DNA from: Termitomyces sp. T153
Taxonomy: Eukaryota > Basidiomycota > Agaricomycetes > Agaricales > Lyophyllaceae
Direction: 5' to 3'
DNA length: 64,000 nucleotides
Assembly (NCBI GenBank): GCA_018296165.2
Contig: JACKQL020000007.1
Coordinates: 1,364,001-1,428,000, forward strand
The stretch's first letter is position 1; every line of letters begins with the position of its first letter. Shown here piece by piece: positions 58,371 through 64,000 of the stretch. Under the pieces are notes generated by a model. The model did no database searches. It saw nothing but the letters and a program-made list of their open reading frames with translations, and was not told the DNA's origin. The position numbers and the translations under genes were made by a program.

Positions 58371-59604
58371 TACATTGTGACTCATTTGAGATCTAATCTA
58401 GGAGTACCTCCAATTGAGATGGCTTTCATGGACAATTCTTGTCAGCATAAACATAAATAAGGTGCACATGATGGAGGAAATGTGGTGCCTCAGGTGTATT
58501 GGCCCAGCAGGTGCAAAGCAAGCATGAGACTATTGGAAATTGCCAAGTCCAGGACTTGTCATACAAAAACAATGCTAAGGGCTACCAATATCTTGTCAGG
58601 ACTATGTCTTGTTGTTTTGCAGTTGATTGTCCTTCTTCATATGGAGTTCCATATATTCTACTTGTTTTTTTGTCAACTTGAATACTTATTATCAATGAAA
58701 TCCATGATATGTTATGACCAAATTTGTGATCACTCAAGGACTTGATACAAATCTGGATCTTGAATTGGATGTGCTGCCTCTTCAAATTGCCTTCTATATA
58801 ATCATCCAGCTGTAACAAGCCTAATGAGGAAAAATTCAATTGTTGGCACTGAGTACTTATTTCTTGTTCATCACCACTCCCATGCCAAATCAGAGATGAG
58901 CTGCAAAATGGAACTGTCAGTTAGTATATCTTCAGTGATTTTGGGAGGAGGTCATCAAGTCTTTTTTGAGGAACCAGCTCAGGACACATCAACAAGATTT
59001 TTTGCAAAGTATCCAAAGCAACACAATTACCATACATACATCTATATACAATGAAATATGTAGTCTTGGCACTTGTTCTTATACAAATCCCGCACCAGCA
59101 ACTTCCGAAAATCATGTGTTTGCTTCGCATTGCTGTGTCAATAGCCTCTCCTATGCCATCATACTGATTTCAATTTGTTCAATGTCTTGAAACCCCATAC
59201 AGTTTTCATTGAACATTAACCCTAGCTGGACTTTTCCCCAACTTGAAGTTCAATAGTGTTCGAAATTCCAAATTGTGAACCCAAATGTTTTGTAAGAACT
59301 CTCCTGTCAGCCTCTTAAAGTGACAGTTGGATTTACATCCAGCTCTACTCTCTTCAACATAACCTCATCCCTAAAGTCCCCTCCTCAACGTCTGAACCTC
59401 CCATACCTGAAATCAACACACGGAGTGATCATTTATGTATGCAAGTATAACACATATTGTGACCAGGATAACGCACAATCATAATCATCATATCGTATCC
59501 TTATATGCATGCATCTATGTTTTCAATCAGATAATCTTCATACACATGCCACCGCGTGAATAGACAGCAGCCTACATACTTAAATTTGTGTACAAACTTC
59601 CCAA

Positions 59605-59678
59605 GGGTCGATGGCGTAGTTGGTTATCGCATCTGTCTAACACACAGAAGGTCCTCAGTTCGAGCCTGGGTCGACTCA
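59605..59678 (+). tRNA. tRNA-Val (anticodon AAC)
   Basis: Folds as a standard cloverleaf with no intron. The acceptor stem GGGTCGA pairs with TCGACTC (one G-T pair), discriminator A. The D arm is GCG-tagttggtta-t-CGC. The anticodon stem TCTGT/ACAGA holds loop CTAACAC with anticodon AAC. The variable loop is short, and the T arm CTCAG-TTCGAGC-CTGGG has the standard TTCGA. A typical B box (GTTCGAGCC) is present; the A box is tggcgtagttgg. The gene borders the A+T-rich island, a common insertion neighbourhood. Confidence 0.93.
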
Positions 59679-59852
59679 GAATGATACAGTGAAGTTTTTG
59701 CCATTTCACTGGTCCGGCTTCAACCTACTGTGAACGAACAGTATCACTACTCCTCACTCACAGACAGCACCGATTCTCAAGCTCTACAATAACCAAGATA
59801 ATTCATTCTCATAATACACATCTCTCAAAGAAAAAACAACCACCAATCCCAA

Positions 59853-62800
59853 CTACCTCCCCTTCTTCTCCACCCTCCACTCCTTAAAAATCCCATCCAA
59901 ACTCTTATAAACCAAATGCGACGGCAAACACCTAATAATCTCCCCCATCCTCTCCTCCACCTCCGTCTTCCCCTTCTCCCCACCCGCCTTACTCGCATAC
60001 TCCACAGCCATACGGAACATCGCCAAAACCGCAAGCGACACATGCGTCTGCTGCGCGCCGTGCGCAGACCCATGCGAGAGCGCCGAGAGCAGCGGGCCCG
60101 AAATGCTAGGCGCAGAAATAGCAGGCCCAGATTGATAAGACGCCGTCGCTCGTTCACCTCGTACAAGACGCAAAAGAATCTCGAGAATGTTGTCTGTTTC
60201 AGACATGTGTGTTTTTAGGAACCGCTGGCGTTCGTTCAGCACGCCCGCAGGTGAGTTTGCGGCCCAGCCTTCGAGTACTGTCCAGATCGTTGGAGGCTGG
60301 AAATGGAAGGTGAAGGTTTTAGTCAACGGTTGGTTGGTTGTTGAGAAGAAAAGAAAAAAGACAAACGGGATCTGGATCTACGACTTGGATCTTCTTCTCC
60401 CATCCCTCGGCCGCATCTCCTGCAACCCAGAACATGCGCCCAAACATACTCTTCAACCACTCTTGTACATCACCCGACTTTGCCCATTTTGGCTCGGACA
60501 ACGGACGGGCAGTGTCAAGGTACACGCGCAGAGTAATAGTCGAAGGTATCGATGCTTTTGAGAATGGGGGCAGCGTATCATCGCAGCCAGCGTTGTCACA
60601 TATTGCTTGTAAAGGAAGATAAGACTTGGTAATTTCCGAAAGACCTTCGACCTTGATGAAGGACCGTCAGTACACAAAAAACATACGTCACAAAGCCAAC
60701 GAACCAGTATGCCTTTGAGGCCATCATCACCATCTTTCACCACGTTCAAAAGAACCTCAATACGGCCCTCCTGCCTGAAAAGCTTCAACGACTCTACGAC
60801 TTCGGCATCAACGACAAGCCTCCTGTTCCCACCAGCATAGGATATCGACAGACGATTCGCAGACGGCACCCTTCCCGCTTTCGCTTCCGGCTTGACAGAC
60901 ACAGTAGGCGAGCCTCCGTACGCCGAAGTCGACAACGTCGTAAGCGGAGACGCAGGTGGCTCAGGCAGATGGTCCATCTCCTGCGTCGCACCCTCGAGCT
61001 CATCAATCTGCGTCTGCGTCTCCTCATGTTCATTAACCGTATCATCTTGATCTGTCCCGTCCAAAGGCGGGGGCAACGTCGCCGGATCCTCCAACCCAGA
61101 CGCAGACGCGCCAACTCCCAAACTCGATTCCTTTTCGTTCGTCAAAACTCCACCGTGGGCCGTAAAATCGACATCCGAATCCTCGTCCAAAACCTGCGTA
61201 GCGAGCAACGCAACATGATCAGCATCAGCATCATCACTGCGTTCCCCACTGTATGCACACACACACACACACAAAAAAAAAGCAGAAAGAAAAAAAAATG
61301 TGAGATGTGGAGTTCAGGAGGAAGAAAAGGGTGGTATATACGGACACAGACGTGGGCTGCGTAGAGTCATCTGCAGCGACGGGGGGCGTTGATGCGGGGG
61401 CGGGTGGGGTGGGCTCGAGCATTTTGCTAGGATCAGTAGTGATTTCATTTTCGGTGCCACCGTGAGCCGCGGGTTGAGGCTCAGGCAGGATAGGCCCACC
61501 CTCTGCATTTGCACCCCCGTTTTCAGAATTTGTGCCAGGAAGAACCGGAGCAAGCTCCAGCTCCAGGCCGCCCTCTGGCGTCCGCATATGTACATCACCC
61601 GGGCCATGTACATGTATGCCTTGAGAGAGTGAAATGTTAGTAGTGTGCGCGCAATGGCGGCCGTCCCGACGAGGGGAGGGGCTCTCCACACCCAAGAAGT
61701 GTCTTGTAAACGTATGTAAAAGTAAATGCTCACCGTCGGAAGGCGTGTGAGGTTGAGGAGCGGTGTCGTCCATGGTGTCGTCGGCGTCGAGAATCTGCGT
61801 CAACTGGTCTTCATCTTCCTCGACCACGGTAGGACGCGTGTCAGCCTCGTCGCCCTCCACGATGGCAGCCATGAGCCAATCCTCGCTGGCGGTCTCGGTA
61901 AGGGAGACACTGGGGGTGACACTGGCCCTATCCTGGGACGCTGGGGGCGGGGGCGGGGGCCGGGCACGGTCACGGTCGTCGTCGATATCGGCGTCGTCGT
62001 CCTCGAGCTTCTTGCGCTTGCCCTTGCGGGAGTCGGAGGGGGTGTTGAGGGCATAGGGAGAGGCGGTGTGGGGGATTGGGCGGGCGTCGTCGGGGGTGAC
62101 GGGGGTGTGGAAGTATATGCGTATGCGGGAGGGAGGAGGCGTGGAGTCGGACGAGAGATGGGGCGGGGCGGGGAGGGGGTGGAGTGCTGGCGCTGGCGCT
62201 GGGGCGGGGTCGTCTGCTGATTGCTCTTCGACTGGCTCGGATTTGACCACACCCCACGTCCACGCCAAGTCGCGGATTTCAAAGCCGACAATCTTGAAAT
62301 CGGTGAGGGTGCGTCTGTTTTCGTCCTTTTTGCCGCTGCCACTGGCAAAGCTGGGCACTTGGCCGTCGCGTGGATCGTGCCGTGGCCGGTTGGGCTGGTG
62401 CTGTCCACTGCGACCGCCGCGGAAAGAGCCGCCGCCTCCTTGGTGGCTGAATGCGCCTCGCCGGTTCTGGAAGTCCTTGCCAAAGGCCCCACGCGACCCG
62501 TGGCCTCTGAGTGGATTTGAGCCTCCACCGCCGCCGCCGCCACGTCCGCCTCCGCCGCCTGTGAAGCTGCCACCGCCGCGCCCGCGTCCTGCGCCCATCG
62601 CTCCGCGCGGACCCGGCATCGGGGCGCCCCTGCCGCCGCGCTGGCCGCCCGGAGAAGCGCCTCGTCCGGGGGCAGTGGCGGCTCTGGGGCCGAGTGCGAC
62701 ATGGTTCGGGGGCGGCGCAGGTCGTGGGGGGGGCTGGAACTGGGGCGGGGGCGGGGGAGGGTCGAAACGCTGTCTCTTGGCGGGGGGGAGGGGGATGTGG

Positions 62801-63231
62801 TGGCGCTGCTGCGGGGGGGGCGGGTGGAAGAACTGGGGCAGCTGGGCGGGGGGCGGGGGGGCGTAGGGCGGGGGGTAGCCGGCGGTGGGCTGGTAGGGAT
62901 TGTAGGGCGGCTGGACGGGCGGGGGCGGCGGGTACTGTGCCTGGAGCTGCTGGAGCTGCTGCTGCTGCTGCTGCCGCTGCCACTGCGCCCCGTACCCGTA
63001 GTTCGCGTACAGCGCGCTCTGCTCGGCGGGCGGCCGTGGTCCCGGCGGGGGTGCCGCCTGCGTCGGGGGCTGCGCGGCCCATTGCGCCCCGTACGCCGGC
63101 TGCTGCGGCGCCCAGTACGCCGAGTAGTCCGGCTGCGCGGGCTGCGGCGGCGGCGGGCCCGGCGGCAGCGGCGGTTGCTGGGGCGTGTAGCTTGGCTGTG
63201 GGACGAACGGGTTCTTGTTCATCATCTGCAT
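59853..63231 (-). CDS. Unknown 1,020-residue Pro-rich/RGG protein
   Basis: Exons 63231-61734, 61619-61346, 61248-60687, 60651-60367 and 60296-59853 give about 1,020 residues. The N-terminal third is Pro/Gln/Tyr-rich (PPLPPGPPPPQPAQPDYSAY), with a QRQQQQQQLQQLQ run and a Gly/Arg-rich RGG block. The middle is acidic. The C-terminal 330 residues look folded: RRLVVDAEVVESLKLFRQEG, RIEVLLNVVKDGDDGLKGIL, VEGLSEITKSYLPLQAICDN, ITLRVYLDTARPLSEPKWAK and SHLVYKSLDGIFKEWRVEKK. I recognise no family. The intron 61620-61733 is 114 bases without stops, so it could be kept. The 36-base intron 60652-60686 is very short but is needed for the frame. RGG and Pro-Tyr content suggest an RNA-binding or condensate-forming protein; this is inference. 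Confidence 0.7.
61256..61282. repeat. (CA)n microsatellite followed by poly-A run, in an intron
   Basis: About nine CA units then nine A. Lies in the intron 61249-61345 of the Pro-rich/RGG gene, just inside the acceptor; in minus-strand terms it is a T/TG-rich polypyrimidine-like tract before CATACAG. Confidence 0.85.
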
Positions 63232-63292
63232 CCTACTTTTTATTTTTCCCGTCCATGTCTTTCTCTTTCAAAGTCCGATCCTAATATTTGTA

Positions 63293-63850
63293 CTACGGCA
63301 GTCGCAGTGCTAGTTCGCGCGCTGCAGCTGCCTGTCTGCGCTTTCGGTGCTCTCTTTCCCGCACTGTCCGCTATCAGTCGTCTGCTGGTCCCTAGGCATT
63401 CCAACTTACTTGCAAAAAAGTCTCGGTGCAGCGCATACCGTTCGTGCACAGGCAACTTGTTCTTCTGGCTCCTCTCGCCGTCCTTGTCGTCCTTGCTCTT
63501 TCCGTCCTTGTCGTCCTTGCTCTTTCCGTCCTTGTCGTCCTTGCTCTTCCCGTCCTTGCTCTTCTCACCCTCCTTCTTCTTCTGTTTCTCCTCCCACTCT
63601 TCCTTGATCTTGCCAATCTCCTCCTCCATCAGCCCAAGAACACTCGCAAACCCTCGATCCGTCAGATGCACCGGACATGTATACACAAAGTCTGTCGCAC
63701 CCACTGTCGCCAGCACCGTCGTGGTCGGCTTGTAGCACACATAGCACCCCTTGGCCGTCGCCGTCGTCTAATCTCCTGCATCTGTACCCCACATTCCAGT
63801 AATATACACTCATAACTTACCCGCTTGTAGTACACATTGCTAAATGACAT
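63293..63850 (-). CDS. VFA1: Vps4-associated protein Vfa1
   Basis: Vfa1 binds and stimulates the AAA ATPase Vps4, which disassembles ESCRT-III on endosomes. Three exons, 63850-63821, 63767-63410 and 63363-63293, give 152 residues. The N-terminus MSFSNVYYKRTTATAKGCYV continues into CYKPTTTVLATVGATDFVYT and CPVHLTD, a treble-clef-like zinc module with two Cys-x-x-Cys-type pairs. A helix (LGLMEEEIGKIKEEWEEKQ) is followed by a charged KDGKSKDD repeat region and YALHRDFFAMREREHRKRRQ at the end. The second intron starts with GTAAGT and splits the Met codon in FFAM. The gene's stop is 61 bases before the start of the next minus-strand gene. Confidence 0.9.
63482..63553 (-). repeat. 24-base tandem repeat, three copies, inside VFA1
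   Basis: Three head-to-tail 24-base units, the third with one change. They code Lys-Asp-Asp-Lys-Asp-Gly-Lys-Ser. The tract lies between the helix and the C-terminus of Vfa1. Confidence 0.9.
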
Positions 63851-64000
63851 CGTGGTCTCGAATCAATCCTATGCTACATACCAGCGAGATTACAGCGATC
63901 CCAATGCAGTGCACCGGAGTTTCAAAATTTCCCATATCAAAACACATTGCGCTTTTTCTCTTTCCCTCCAACCCGCCACTCACTAAAGGTCCGTCCGTCC
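63851..64000. other. Right edge, VFA1 promoter side
   Basis: 150 bases upstream of VFA1 to the window edge. No further gene can be judged. Confidence 0.3.

Larger units (their letters stand above)
56429..59604. other. A+T-rich island with decayed coding-like fragments
   Basis: About 3.2 kb without an intact gene. Several stretches read as protein in pieces broken by stops and frame changes: FCQSVGKGPFPEVDCGRST near 56460-56690, FDKPVLNDRMTVWIGASQIW near 56823-56990, and SIHGIQNTSNIDIVAPKSIH near 57250-57520 followed by FATNPTTPTEFAQASTKL near 57560-57704. I could not assign them to a family or link them. Two 24-base identical direct copies occur at 58081-58104 and 58347-58370, and a 13-base copy (tgactcatttgag) twice near 58268 and 58379. 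This looks like a graveyard of older insertions. Confidence 0.5.

Noticed and set aside
63482..63553. CRISPR-like array
   Set aside because: The 24-base units are direct tandem copies without spacers, inside a eukaryotic coding exon.
62066..63735. Long plus-strand open frames (266, 196 and 344 codons) opposite the Pro-rich/RGG gene
   Set aside because: They arise from G+C-rich, stop-poor antisense of proline and glycine codons; they are Gly/Arg/Ala-only, have no splice logic and conflict with the better minus-strand model.

Overview
This window is eukaryotic nuclear DNA from a filamentous fungus, most likely an agaricomycete basidiomycete. The evidence is a dense packing of genes with many 45-65 base GT-AG introns (up to 15-17 exons per gene), a DUF6533-type membrane protein found almost only in Basidiomycota, a basidiomycete-style forkhead factor, and several long low-complexity proteins of the kind usual in mushrooms. 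There are no operons. Genes sit divergently, convergently or in tandem with about 15-1,300 bases between them. I joined exons by hand, using splice consensus, frame continuity and family conservation; most junctions keep the frame exactly, and the doubtful ones are stated.

Layout, 0-21 kb: the 3' end of ubiquitin-activating enzyme UBA1; a PHO80/PCL-type cyclin (-); the STRIPAK subunit Far11/STRIP (+); a gene-poor 3 kb stretch with a TA-flanked MITE-like element and an unrecognised exon-like segment; a DUF6533 seven-helix membrane protein (-); a forkhead factor (+); DRE2 (+); BCD1 (+); and MED18 (-). The BCD1 and MED18 stop codons are only 16 bases apart, tail to tail.

Layout, 21-54 kb: a large disordered protein with a CUE/UBA-like end (+); HEI10, a meiotic crossover RING protein (-); an inositol hexakisphosphate kinase (-); an unknown protein (+); an FHA-forkhead factor (-); MTP18 (+); eIF2B delta/GCD2 (-); RAT1/XRN2 (+); an unknown Pro/Tyr-rich protein (-); SEC22 (-); MPO1 (+); a short-chain dehydrogenase (-); an unknown protein with SQ motifs and a PIP-like motif (-); and proteasome subunit PRE5 (-). 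Four pairs share compact divergent promoters of about 210-280 bases: FHA-forkhead/MTP18, GCD2/RAT1 and SEC22/MPO1, plus wider ones such as cyclin/FAR11.

Layout, 54-64 kb: an A+T-rich, gene-poor island of about 5.5 kb carries a broken Tc1/mariner element with about 220-base inverted repeats and decayed coding-like fragments. It ends at a tRNA-Val(AAC) gene. Beyond it lie a 1,020-residue Pro/Arg-Gly-rich protein of unknown function (-) and VFA1, a Vps4-binding protein (-).

Most genes are housekeeping: protein turnover (UBA1, PRE5), RNA processing (RAT1, BCD1), transcription (MED18, two forkheads), translation (GCD2), iron-sulfur assembly (DRE2), membrane traffic (SEC22, VFA1), lipid and inositol phosphate metabolism (MPO1, IP6K), cell-cycle and signalling (cyclin, FAR11) and meiosis (HEI10). 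I see no gene cluster that looks like one new system. The most unusual items are the arrangement of the Tc1 relic's repeats, the SQ/PIP-like protein, the MITE, and two genes whose start codon stands alone in its own exon.
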